Shown: piece after piece, positions 1 through 12,700 of the stretch
Position numbering within the stretch: the stretch's first letter is position 1
Layout of the letters: each line of letters starts with the position of its first letter
NCBI GenBank assembly: GCA_032718475.1
Contig: JAUCBJ010009125.1
Coordinates: 1 to 64,000, forward strand
Length of the DNA: 64,000 nucleotides
Direction: 5' to 3'
Source of the DNA: Nemertoderma westbladi
Taxonomy: Eukaryota > Xenacoelomorpha > Nemertodermatida > Nemertodermatidae
Notes under the pieces: generated by a model
Database searches by the model: none
Told to the model about the DNA's origin: nothing
Seen by the model: only the letters and a program-made list of their open reading frames with translations
Made by a program: the position numbers and the translations under genes

Positions 1-355
1 ACTGACCCAATGGGAGGAACGGATAGTAAGTTGGAATGGGAGGAACGGATAGATTGGGAGGAGGAACGGATAGTAAGTTGGATTGGGAGGAACGGATAGT
101 AAGTTGGAATGTGAGGAACGGATAGTAAGTTAGAATGGGAGGAACGGATAGTAAGTTGGAATGGGAGGAACGGATAGTAAGTTGGAATGGGAGGAACGGA
201 TAGTAAGTTGGAATGGGAGGAACGGATAGTAAGTTAGAATGGGAGGAACGGATCGTAAGTTGGAATGGGAGGAACGGATAGTAAGTTAGAATGGGAGGAA
301 CGGATCGTAAGTTGGAATGGGAGGAACGGATAGTAAGTTGGAATTGGAGGAACGA
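1..355. repeat. 26-bp tandem repeat array (left edge)
   Basis: About 13 head-to-tail units built around GGAACGGATAGTAAGTTGG, with point variants (GGATCGTAAG, AAGTTAGAAT) and one shortened unit near position 50. The array starts before the window. It lies just beyond the donor of CEP78 exon 14, so it would be intronic if that exon belongs to CEP78. Confidence 0.95.
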
Positions 356-510
356 TTATTTGATGCTGAATTCCAATAAATAGTCAAGGACATCGCAGCA
401 ATGGGGTCAAACGTAACGGGAGCAAAGATTGTGCCACAAGTATTAATAACTGGTAGAACAATCGGAACGCCCTAGACGCAGCACCCTGTAAGCGGTGGGG
501 TTGGTCTTAC

Positions 511-722
511 CTAGTAGGGGGGTTTGTAACTTCGATGGAACTTCCTGGATCGTCGCCTTGACGGAATAACTTAGCGTATTTAACGTCGGAAGTCTCGTAG
601 AGTTCGGCGCTCGCGTAGACCTCGTTGTCGGGACTGAGTCGGCCGTGGGGAGCAGTAGTGTCGGCCTCGTCAGTGGCTGCACTAACGGTGTAATCCATAG
701 ACGATGTAACCAAATCATCGGC
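511..722 (-). CDS. Probable CEP78 exon 14 (or exon of a neighbouring minus-strand gene)
   Basis: Open for 70 codons: ADDLVTSSMDYTVSAATDEA near the start, and NEVYASAELYETSDVKYAKL toward the end, then NPPT. An acceptor TTTTTAAG precedes it and a donor ACTAG|GTAAGA follows, phase 2. Its frame is phase 0, as needed for a join to the GTAAGT donor in CEP78 exon 13. I recognise no domain. Human CEP78 has no obvious counterpart, so it may be a lineage-specific C-terminal extension, or it may belong to another gene leaving the window. Confidence 0.6.
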
Positions 723-3700
723 CTTAAAAACAAACCGGAAATATATAAAGTTAGGGCTGCCTTCTAGAATCTAAATTATGGTAATTTATATTCTAGTTAT
801 TTTAGGGAGATACAGTGTTTTCTTTTGAAAAATAAAGTCTTGCAAAGTATCTCACATTATGGTTGCATGAAGTGAACCGCCGTCAGTAAATGCTACGGTA
901 TTTATTTATTTATTTAGACTTACTGGCTCCACTACAGACTCCTGAATCTCCTTCGCAACTTTCCCAGCGTTGCCCTCCTTGATCGTGCGGCTTTCTGCGG
1001 AATCCGCCCCGAGGGTGCCAGTTCGGATCGCCGGCGCTGGGGGTCGGGTCGTGTAATTGGCGCGTTTGGTTATCGGGGAGATGTCCGGACTGCCGGAAGT
1101 GGCGACCTGATCGTCCGAGTAGTCGTCAACGGACAAACCGGAGAGTCTGCCAGTCCCGTACCTACCGGTACCACGCTCCTGATCTGCGCTGCTACCGGTA
1201 CCGCGGTACTGCTCTCTGCCGTTACCGTACTCGCGGTCCCCAAGGTATTCTTTCATTTTGCGAGTAAACCCATCAGCGTCGCGCGGCTCATATTGGTCGT
1301 TGTCATAACGACGTTGGCGGCCGGGAATCTGGAAGTCAGTTGATTCCAGGCCAACCAATGATGTTAGTTTACCCAAACTGAAACAATATTATGAATCGTT
1401 GATACGGTTATGTTACTAAAACGAACAACAAACGTTGGCCGCAAACTAATTCGTAGCTATATATTTAGTGATGTGACGAAATGGAATAGCGAGCTAAGCG
1501 CTCAGAGAAAATTTACACATTTTCGCTACTGATACGCTGGATCCTTCAAAATAGTTTCATCTAATTTAAGCACCAAACGTATCCCGCCATTTTACACTTA
1601 GTTTTCCAAGATAGGGGGGAAATTTAAATCAATAGTGTCAAGTCCTATGCAGTAGGGTACTATGTGTGGTTTCATTTGGTGGTTTGTGTTTTTGTTTCTT
1701 TCTGATATCAAGTACCGGTACCTACAGAATAATGCCCAGAAGATTAAAAATTAGAGTGGTGGATTCCGGTATCGGACTATTTTTGTTTCTGGGGCACAAC
1801 CCTACATGCTGGGTGGGGGTCGGGGGGGTATTGAATGAAGAATATATTCAATATTAACTTAATTTTAATTTACAACTAATACGAACTAGCATTATGAAAC
1901 CTAAAAAGGCCAAATATGATAGTATAAGATGACAGTTCAGCTTAAGGCAACATAGTTTCCAACCGCTTGCATGGCAGTACCGGTACCGGTACAACATGCA
2001 TGGAAGTACCGGTACAAAACATGCATGGAAGTACCGGTACAACATGCATGACATGTATACCAAAACCAATCACCACAGCTATCACAACTGTAGGCAAATG
2101 CTACTGACTGACTGACCGGACCTATTGCCATTTAAAGGAGCAGGTTAGTAAGGAGCAGGTTACAGAGGCGTGTTGGGGGAACCAAAACAATAAACGAAAG
2201 TCAACACATGTTACAAGATTATTCAGGTACCTTAATATATTGTGTTAATAAGGTGTCAATAATATACACAAGTAAAATATAAATCAAATATAAAGTTTCA
2301 ATACGGTATTTAGAGGGTCTGGTCAGTAGCCACTTCTACAACTGTATGCTACTGGGATGTCAGCTAGCAGAAAAATGCTGGTAATACTTAACAGACACCG
2401 GTAGTGGGTGCAACTGCAGTGAAATTAAAAGAACCATTACTGCATTAGCTTTGAGCTGGTTCAAGCTACTTTTTCCCAGGCTGTCTCAATCTGAGCGAAA
2501 TTCTAAATTCAAATGGAAGAGGATGATTGTTCAGCTACAGCTGGATGAAGCTGTTGTTTGCTGGACTAAATGGCAGGTTAGCCGACTGGAAACATGCTTG
2601 ATCTATTATAACTTTTGATTGATCTACAAACTGTGGAATAGTGTACTAAACTGCTGGATTGTAATTTAATAATTTCAATGAGCTGTACTTCCCAGATTGA
2701 AAAAGCTTATTATGCAGCGGGCAGGATCAGCTTCAGTGTATTAGAAAATGGGTCAAACTCACTTTCAGCTTGCAGCCGCATCGTGCTAGCAATGGAAACC
2801 CAAAACCGGTACTATATACCTTCTAATACCGTGAGCTGTTCTCTTAACAAAACTACATTGCATTGGAAATAAGAATACATTGCTGTAGTATTCGTAATTG
2901 TCCAGCTATTTTATTTATTACTAAAAAAATAAATATATATTTGGCAACTGATAAAGGTTCTCCGCAGCTGATGGCTGATTAGTAGAATTATTTAGTCATT
3001 AATGTTTCTGCACAGAACGTTTAACAAATAAGAGAATGCCCGGGGTTGATTTAATTGTGGGAGGGACCGGGGCCACTGGACGACAAGTGGTTGAACAACT
3101 GCTGGGTCGGGGGTTTAAGGTGCGAGCGATCGTGCGTTCGCCCGATAGTCTACCGGAAACGGTCAAAGCCAACGAAAATCTCACCCTAACGACGGCCAAT
3201 ATTTTGGATGTGAGCAACAGAGAGTTGTCGGAACATGTTGCTGGTTGCACAGCTGTAATATCTTGTTTAGGGCACAGAGGAACATTCAACGGTTTGTTCG
3301 GACGCCCACGCGATCTCGTGTTGACTGCAACTTCACGATTATGCGAGGCGATCCGAGTTGGTGAATCGAAGGAACGCACAAAGTTCATTCTAATGAACAC
3401 GGTTTTAGTTGAAAACGTTAACCCAAACGAGAATGAACGTCGTAGTGTGTGGGATCGTTCGATTATTTATGCGTTAGATGCTGCTGCCTCCGTTTTAAAA
3501 CACTATTTATTAATTTATTAACACACTTTATCTGTTTCAACACACTATTTATCCGTTTAACACAATGTTTGTTTATCTATTTTAACTAGGACTAGGGTTT
3601 AAAAAATTCATGATACGGAAAATTACACATGAAACTTTTGAATTCTTTGTGAAATAATATTTAAGTTTATGAATTTTTAAACCATAGTTTTAACACAGTA

Positions 3701-6700
3701 TTTATTCGTTTTAACACAGTATTTATTCGTTTTAACACAGTATTTATTCGTTTTAACACAATATTTATTCGTTTTAACACAATATTTATTCGTTTTAACA
3801 CAATATTTATTCGTTTTAACACAGTATTTATTCGTTTTAACACAGTATTTATTCGTTTTAACACAGTATTTATTCGTTTTAACACAGTATTTATTCGTTT
3901 TAACACAATATTTATTCGTTTTAACACAATATTTATTCGTTTTAACACAATATTTATTCGTTTTAACACAATATTTATTCGTTTTAACACAATATTTATT
4001 CGTTTTAACACAATATTTATTCGTTTTAACACAATATTTATTCGTTTTAACACAATATTTATTCGTTTTAACACAATATTTATTCGTTTTAACACAATAT
4101 TTATTCGTTTTAACACAATATTTATTCGTTTTAACACAATATTTATTCGTTTTAACACAATATTTATTCGTTTTAACACAATATTTATTCGTTTTAACAC
4201 AATATTTATTCGTTTTAACACAATATTTATTCGTTTTAACACAATATTTATTCGTTTTAACACAGTATTTATTCGTTTTAACACAATATTTATTCGTTTT
4301 AACACAGTATTTATTCGTTTTAACACAATATTTATTCGTTTTAACACAATATTTATTCGTTTTAACACAATATTTATTCGTTTTAACACAATATTTATTC
4401 GTTTTAACACAGTATTTATTCGTTTTAACACAATATTTATTCGTTTTAACACAATATTTATTCGTTTTAACACAATATTTATTCGTTTTAACACAATGTG
4501 TATCCGTTTCGATACAATATTTATTCGTTTTAACACAATATTTATTCGTTTTAACACAATATTTATTCGTTTTAACACAGTATTTATTCGTTTTAACACA
4601 ATATTTATTCGTTTTAACACAGTATTTATTCGTTTTAACACAATATTTATTCGTTTTAACACAATATTTATTCGTTTTAACACAATGTGTATCCGTTTCG
4701 ATACAATATTTATTCGTTTTAACACAATGTGTATCCGTTTTAATACAATTACTTTTATAATCTCTTTACAATATTACATTTTGTTTTTGAGTTAGTTAGT
4801 TTTTGGTTAGTTAGTTATGTCAATCCTTCAAAATTCGCCTCAATGCCATATGTATGTCACACTCACAACCCACGGGGATATAGAAATGCTCCTAGATTTC
4901 TTTCAAAACATTAGACGTAGATAAGTAACAGGGGCAACAGCGGGTTTGCTGGTCAGCCTTGCCATCATTAGCTGTTTTCCTTTTTCCTCGGCCTTCGGCC
5001 TCGAAAAAGTATGCTTTTACTATTCCGCGAAAATGCTGATCAGACGGAGTTTTTGTTTTAAGTCTTAAACCGTATGCAGTGACCCAGTCTGCCGCTAGGG
5101 GGGTAATAACGTCATTTGCTTACATTTTGCATATAATTCATTGAAAGTTGACACTTTAACGTAAATTTATGCCACTAGCTGACCACGAAGGCCCCACTTC
5201 GTGTAGTCTAGTCATATTGTTGTCTATACTATAAGCCACAGGTGAATCCGAATGGCCCCAATGACGAAATATTCTCAACGGTCAGAGATTAAATTCATTG
5301 ATTCACCATAGATAACCTATGTGCCCAATGCTGTCATCATTCCGTTGAGTAAATACTAAATGCTATAAGTAAATTAAAAGCAAACAACGTGGAGGAATCA
5401 ACATGCTCGAAACAACTGTCACTTTTTCCACGACGACATTTTTATTTATTTATCCTTACCAGTTGTTTTATAGCTCTTATTTCAATCTTATAAAACCAGA
5501 ATAACTTATACAGATACTAATTGGTTTATTGTTTTGGTTAGATTTAGCTCTTCCAAACCTGTGTTTTTCTTGAAAACCCGGTACTCGGCAAAGACTACTG
5601 ACCGGACCCATTGCTCAATTGGCCGGACCCGTTGACCGGACCCATTGCCATTTAAAGGAGCAGGTTAGTAAGGAGCAGGTTACAGAGGCGTGTTGGGGGA
5701 ACCAAAACAATAAACGAAAGTTAACTAACACATGTTACAAGATTATGCAGGTTACTTAATTGTGGTAATAACAAGGGGGCCGGTCAATAATACACAAGTA
5801 AAATATAAATCAAATATAAAGTATCAATACGGTATTTAGAGGGTCCGGCCAGTAGCCAGTTCTCTCTGGTATTCTCCACATGGAGCAAACTGTAAATTAC
5901 AAAAGTGAAATATAACAGTAGAAAGTCGGGTATAATTTGCATGGGCCGGACAGGACACATACATGCACCGGACAAAAGGGACCAGACATATGGCACCCAG
6001 CGGTACAGGACAAAAAAATACATCCAACAACTAACTATATACAGACAACCAGTTCGATCCAAACTGGACGTTAAAACCTACCTACTGTTAGAAGAGACTT
6101 AGAACAAAGATTATAAAACAATGTTCTATACCCATAAAGAGAATTACAAGCCCAATGCGATGTCATTCCGTTTAATGTTGTAAGTTAGATGGATGAATAT
6201 CAATGATATATGAGATGAAATATAAGCGGAAAGTGGAATACAAAGTTAGATGAATATTAAACACTAAATATTATTTCGCGAAGATAACTTACCCTGCATC
6301 CCGTAGAAGGTCTAGGAAGGTATTAAATTTCGCGAAAGTTGTTTCGATTTGTTTTAGAACGCGGTCGTCCGACAATCCGCTGCTGTAGGCGTCCTCGGGT
6401 TGGTTCCTGCGATAAACTGAAAAGCGAAAACAAATAGAATCATTAATATTTGTTTAAAAAAAAAAAAAATATTAAATTACAATTAAATAACTTAACTGGT
6501 CTGCCTATTATTATGTTTAATAATTATAAAGTTATATTTGTGGGGCGAGCCACGAGGTTGGCGGCTCGTTAGCGAACTGTACATAGGCTGCGTAGTTACT
6601 CAGTCTGCCTCTACGTTTATATCTCGTGCTGCGCGAAAACCCCACTTTGTCTACCAGTTTGTGTTAAATAATATAATTGATTTGATATTATTTCGTTCGG

Positions 6701-9700
6701 TTTTATTTAATAAAATAAAAAAAAACCGAAAATGAAGAAAAAATCACACGAAACCGAAACCGAAACTATTAAATATTAATTTATTAATAAAATATTATTA
6801 TTTAAGTTCAAAACAAACTCAAGTTTCTTAAAATATTGACATCCGTTTATATAAATAAAGCTAACCTCCTGGGTCCTCAGCCGCAGCCGGGAAGTCTACA
6901 CCTCGTTGTCTTAGCAACCGTCGCAGACGGCTGTTCTCGATCTCCAGATCGACCACCCGTGAGTCCGACCGCTGTCTGGCCTCCCGTTCCCTAGACAACC
7001 GATCCCGTAACTCGCCCAACTCGATCGACTGCAACAACAGTAGAAAATAAATAACAGAAATGAAAGAAAACGAACTGTATTTACTATAAAAGTAGATTTA
7101 TTAGGTAAATGTAGAAGATTTTAAGTAACTCAGTGCTAATGTATAGTAACTGACCCGCCAATCGTCGTCTTTGGCCCTCGCTACGATCTCCGATCTTATC
7201 TTCCGCCCGATCTTATCCTCTATGAGGGCGGCCCTCCGTTCCGCGTTGTCATTGTCTCCCGACTCCGCACTCACCGTCACGGTGGTTCCGTCCCGCTTCC
7301 CGCCTCTCCGTCGATGCGCCTCTATTAACGGCTCATGGAACTGGGGCCTCGGCTCAGGCGGGTAGCCTTCGACCCTCCCCAGTCTGTAAACAATAATTAA
7401 TCACGCTAAAACCTTGTCGTCCTAGAAGAGAAATGTAAGTAACGGCAGAAATCTGTTATACTTCACATGGGCCAATAATAAAGCTGCTATAAATAAAATA
7501 TGAGTTTTGAGTTCAGTATTTCCATGGGAAAAGACTGAAAGATAAGCTAACTCGCACACATTCTGGCATTTAGTAGAAGCTAAATGATGTTGATGAGGCC
7601 TAAATAAAATGATAGGGCCTACTCACATTTATTTGTATTAAATAGAAACTACAGAATGGCTTAACAGTGTTGTGAGACATAATGGTAAATAAAAGGGTTA
7701 CCCGTCAGCCGGTAGAATAGCCATAAAACTCCCTCAAACACAAATATAAATTAATTTACTGAAGAACATTTTTTAGTAAAGGAGGTATTTATTAGTATAG
7801 AAAGGCTGCGCCCATTAAAGGATTGTTTAGGTAGTCCACCATTATGAACCAATGGGAATCCTTTATTACCAGTGCAGCAGTGGGGCCATGGCCAATTACA
7901 CCGGCTGATGGGGCCACTGTTAGTATCCCCCATCTACTTCCCAGCCATCCTATTAATTTACAATTTCCCCCTCGTATCTCTAAGGTGTATCAGTATTATT
8001 GTTGCCAAGGTCACCGGGTGATGGGAATTCCATTAATCCCTTAGAGATGGGCTGGACAAATGGATTTAGTATAGAATGCCAGCTTAGGGCTCTGTTACAT
8101 CCATTACCGCTGTGTTAGAGGATATTGGGATATTGCTTTCCATTGCTGCTAGCTGGTCAGTAATCTCTAGTTGACAGAGCCCATGTCGTATGTCAACTCG
8201 TTATCAATGTGTAGAAATGGCGTTCACGATTATATGGTGATTATTTTTTAATTAAAAAAATATTGAACAGCAAATAATAAATTTTGATTGATAAAATTAA
8301 TGTATTAATACTTATTAGTACTAATTAACGTAAACCAAATAAATTAAATTGCACCAAATAATATTTGTTCACACCAGTTACAATATTGTTTCTACTATTT
8401 ACATTTTTATAGTATAATGGTTGGTGCGTTGGGGTTGGGTGCAATATTCGCCCACGTCCAACCTTCGCCCGATCCGATTCGATGGGGGAAAGGAGCAGGT
8501 TACAGACACGTATTGTTCTAACCAAAACAATAAACGAGGTTGTTAACACTTTATTGTGGGGGCGAAGATTGCTCGCGGGCGAAGCTTTCTCGTGGGCGAA
8601 GTTTGCTGCGTCGGTGCGTTTGTGTGTGTGTAATGTAGTACTTTTATGATTATTATTCATATTCCTTCCACTAGTGATAAAAATGAATGAGAAGGCAGTA
8701 AGACAATAAATTGTTTAATTTCAGGGTGAAGATTTTTTCTCACTTTTCGGTTGTCCGTATTTTTCCCTCTAGTCCGTTCTATTGGCTTATTTATAACAAA
8801 CCTGGCTCCAGTCCTCCACGGTACAAATCCATCAGCCCCTGGTTTGGTTGAGCGAGGGGCGGGTTTAGGGGCCGACAATGCGGTCGACTTGGATGTCGGT
8901 AGGCTATCACGGACGCCAGGGGGTCTACGGCCAACGCTGAGTCAATAAATATATAAATAAAATAATTAAAATATTGATGGAACATTAGTGATAGCAGTTA
9001 CAACAACAAATATAATATTTAAAATGTTTGGACAAAACGCACGACCCAAATGAAGACCGTCCCCCCCCCCCCCCCCCCCCAGCCATCAATCATTAGCAAC
9101 TTAAAAACGCTCACCACGCACGGCGTTTGGAATGTCTAAATGCAAGATTTACCCCCTCGATGGTGCACCACGTAGGGCTATTAGGGTTTACCCCCCATGT
9201 GATGCATGCCATGTAACCCAGGTTACAGAATGAATCTAAAGGCTGAAGGATATGGCTGAATCTAAACCAAAACAATAAACAAAATAGTACAGGTTATTCA
9301 TAAGATAAAAATAAGCGCTACAAAACAACGCAATTGGTAAGGAAAGATTTAAAAAATATAAATTTCTCATAAAATTCCAATAAAATTTCGACAGTAAAGT
9401 GAAAACCTGGTATTCTTCATAAGAGCGATTTGTGTGCAAAAGGGAAGTGTGGGGGGGGGGGGGGGGGGGGGCAAGTTGATACGAAACCTTGTGTGTTGCC
9501 GTATGGAATATTGGAAGACTCACGTATTAGCTCCTCTGGGTCTCTTCCCTGTAACTGGCTGTCTGGAACTCGTCGAGGGGTCTTTATGCGACCTAACCTT
9601 CTGCCAGGAATAGCTCCCATCCTCAGCCCCGCCTCCGTTCAACAGACAGCGCTCCATCAGAGTCCTCAACGCCTCCCGGTCTGCGGAAGAATCGTCGCGT

Positions 9701-12700
9701 TCGAAATGAACTATTATTTCCGCCATTAATTTATTATTAACTAAACGCGATAGACTACGTCATTCACTCAGGGTCAAATAATAAGAGTCATTAAAAGAGA
9801 CGAATGTCTAATTGGAGCATCATAATTATTCACAGAGTTTACAAAATTATCGTTGCACCGGCGAATTATAACAAGTGACAACTATGTATGAGCTTTTATG
9901 AGCTCAATATTTGCGATAAATTCGAAATAATTATTTAGTTAACAAGTTTAATAATTAAATAGTTTCACTAATATTAGCGGATGTTATCTAAAAGACGAAG
10001 TACAACCTAAAAGTGAAAGTATTTTATGTTCAACTACAACTATTGCACCCTAACAAAAACTTGTATCAACAAATATTTATGTCTGAAATATCCATGGAAC
10101 ACTTCTCGTGTCTCGTGTCAATCTCACACCCGGTCTGTCCTTCGTAGCAAAATCTCTCAAACACCTCAATAAAATTAATAAAAACTAAAATTACTTATAA
10201 TTTTTTTAATTTTAATAACCAGCGATAGCAAAATGAAATGAAAAGTAGCGAAGGCAAGATAATTACAAGGAAATTAATAATTTGGTTACTACTGGTTACG
10301 GTTACTCTTATATTACACCTATAAAAAACTAATATTTTAATTTATTATAACTGATGTATCTATCGAAAGTACATAATAATTTAATAAAACAAAGTTCTAC
10401 TCACGAAAAAAAATTGAATATGTATTGAATTTCACTCCTTAATACGCGTGACTGAGTGACTAAATAACTTTATATGATTAACGTTCCACAATGAAAGTAG
10501 TATTTAAAGAATTCATGACAATATGCCAAATTAGCGGGGCTACATTAGTTGAGTAAAGTAGTACCCCAATAACATACGGGGGGGTAAAGGATAAGCCCTT
10601 ATATAAGCCCAATAACGACAGACAATGTAGCATATCTATGTAGTTCAGATATAATCATATGATACGATTGTAATATGGGAGTGGTAATATTTCGTGCGGG
10701 GGCCCTATTTAAATGCCTTCTGGGCTTCCATCTTACCCACAAGGCTGTATGCCGGGCGTATAAAGTACAATCACCGCCGTACGCACTGCTTAGGTGACGT
10801 CACGCTAAATCAATAACATTATACAAACAAATTTATAATAATAATAGGAGTAATTTCATGTTATAACGATGTTTGGTTAGTTAGTGGTTTGGTAAAACCT
10901 ACTTCTATCTAATAATAGTTCAACAAATAGCCAGAATTTAATTGCTTTTTTACCAGATTTCACTAATATTGGAACAAAAATACAATGCAATGTCCAATAG
11001 TAATCGACTAGTAGGCCAGTAGGTTGGTATTCACAATGCAATAAAAGAGCATGAAAGTTTCAATGAATTCCTTCAAGTTGAGGTCCATAATTATTATAAG
11101 GGTATTTAATGCATTAGAACCAAAATTTTCACTTCGCCAAAAACGTTATATTTATTATAATACAGCCTGACTTTCTTGAGACGTCTTAAAGGTCAGTGCC
11201 TTAAAGATGCGGATAGGAAGTTGTGGCGGCGCAATTTTGTCGACAAGCCGGCCCAGCATTTTTAAAAATGCAGCTGCAATGCAGCATGCCGATCCTAGTA
11301 GTAGTAGTTAGTAATATTTGGTCAATAGTTGTAATGGATCAAGTTATTTATATTTATGCTCATTTTTCCACTAAACTCCCAACTATTTTCTGAAATTCCA
11401 TCTGATTGAGCTGAAATTTGGGGAAACTTGAGGCAAACCTGTCTCGGCGAATTAATATCACGCCTCAATGTTAAATTAGCAATTTGGGGAAAGGAGCATG
11501 TTATAATGGCACGTTAGTCCAATCTATAAAACGCTAGTGAATTTACATATTGTTACATTGAAGAATTATTGACATTGTCAATTTTTTTAATAACTCAATT
11601 ATTAAACGATTTATGACATTTTTTCAAATTTTACGACCAAAACAACAACAAAAAAATAAAAAAGCACAGAAAATGCCACATTATTGACTATAACTTAATG
11701 ACTATAGACTCTAATCTGTCTGTTTGTCTGTCGGCCTGTCCGTCATAATAAAATAAAATACACCACATAGATATTATTTCGTAGGGGGGTTTTCGTTGTC
11801 TGTGCGTTCAGTTGCTGTCAGTTTTATGTTTGGCGGAATTTAGCTCACTGGGCATCTTTCCGTTTGACTAATCATTTGACATTTAAACAGCTCATAAAAA
11901 ATCCTGGTGAAAAAAAATAATACATAATATTATTTTTCTCCCTTAAGAAGTCCCAAAGAGACAATTTAGTTAGAAAAATGCCTCTTCTAGCGATAACCAT
12001 CATGTGTTGTGGCAGACTGACAACAAACAGACATAAATCATACCCTAAATAATGTTCATTTGTTAAACCATAAAGGTGAGTCGACATTTTACATAGCCGA
12101 CAGCCAATGGCTGACGTGTTGATGACTCACCAATGCGTAGCTCATAGGTAGGTAGGCGTACAAAATAGTACAACTTGGCACCAAGAGTATAGTGAACTGT
12201 AAGACACTACTACTAACCTATTAATGGATTCCTTCTCAGGTCTAGAACAACCAAGGTCTTGTTCACTTGCAGTACGTTAATCAATTCATTAGCCCCTGCT
12301 GTAGTAACGCCACAACGCTGCATATCTAAGGCCTGTACAATACAATATAATTGACTACAGATACAGTACCCAAACAACAATGATTATTGTACATATGACA
12401 ATTTACTTACATTCTAAAATGCTGACATTACTTAAATCAATGTGTAGTAGTGTTATAAAAATAATCTCACACAAAAGATGGTCAATATTTATGGGGTGAC
12501 TTTTCAGTGATCGTCAAACAATATTTATTGGAGTAACGTGGAAAATGGTAAAAACCGGGTCATAATAGAACTTGTGTGTTTTAGAGTATTATTTAGCTTT
12601 TTCTATTACGGGAAAGGAGCAGTTTAGAGTGAGCAATTCCAACAAAAACAATAGACTAATTTCCCTTGTTATTGGAGTTTACTTCCCTTTCGAACCCTTT

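Larger units (their letters stand above)
1378..6292 (-). other. CEP78 intron 12
   Basis: A 4.9-kb intron holding two MITE copies (2101-2329, 5595-5855), a truncated plus-strand dehydrogenase-like frame (3036-3521), the 21-bp array and a short ACCGGTAC-containing tandem repeat. I see no coding signal in the rest. Confidence 0.85.

Noticed and set aside
443-733. Alternative minus-strand frame over the putative CEP78 exon 14
   Set aside because: Runs through the GTAAGA donor and has the wrong phase for the exon 13 donor; the other frame has the more ordinary acidic/Ser composition.
2999-3400. 133-codon minus-strand frame
   Set aside because: Shadow of the plus-strand Rossmann frame; no recognisable motif of its own.
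3667-4725. 352-codon minus-strand frame made of INIVLKR repeats
   Set aside because: Artefact of the 21-bp period; the opposite strand is open too, and there is no non-repeat domain.
7780-8220. Possible gene in CEP78 intron 9
   Set aside because: Short frames only, no motif and no splice-consistent exon; at most an old mobile element.
8657-8801. CEP78 exon 9 extended past its donor
   Set aside because: The frame is open for about 45 codons, but the next exon's phase requires splicing at 8802, and human CEP78 does not support the extra residues.
11200-11300. GC-rich patch resembling an exon in CEP78 intron 7
   Set aside because: No open frame with splice sites, and the CEP78 model is already complete across exons 7-8.
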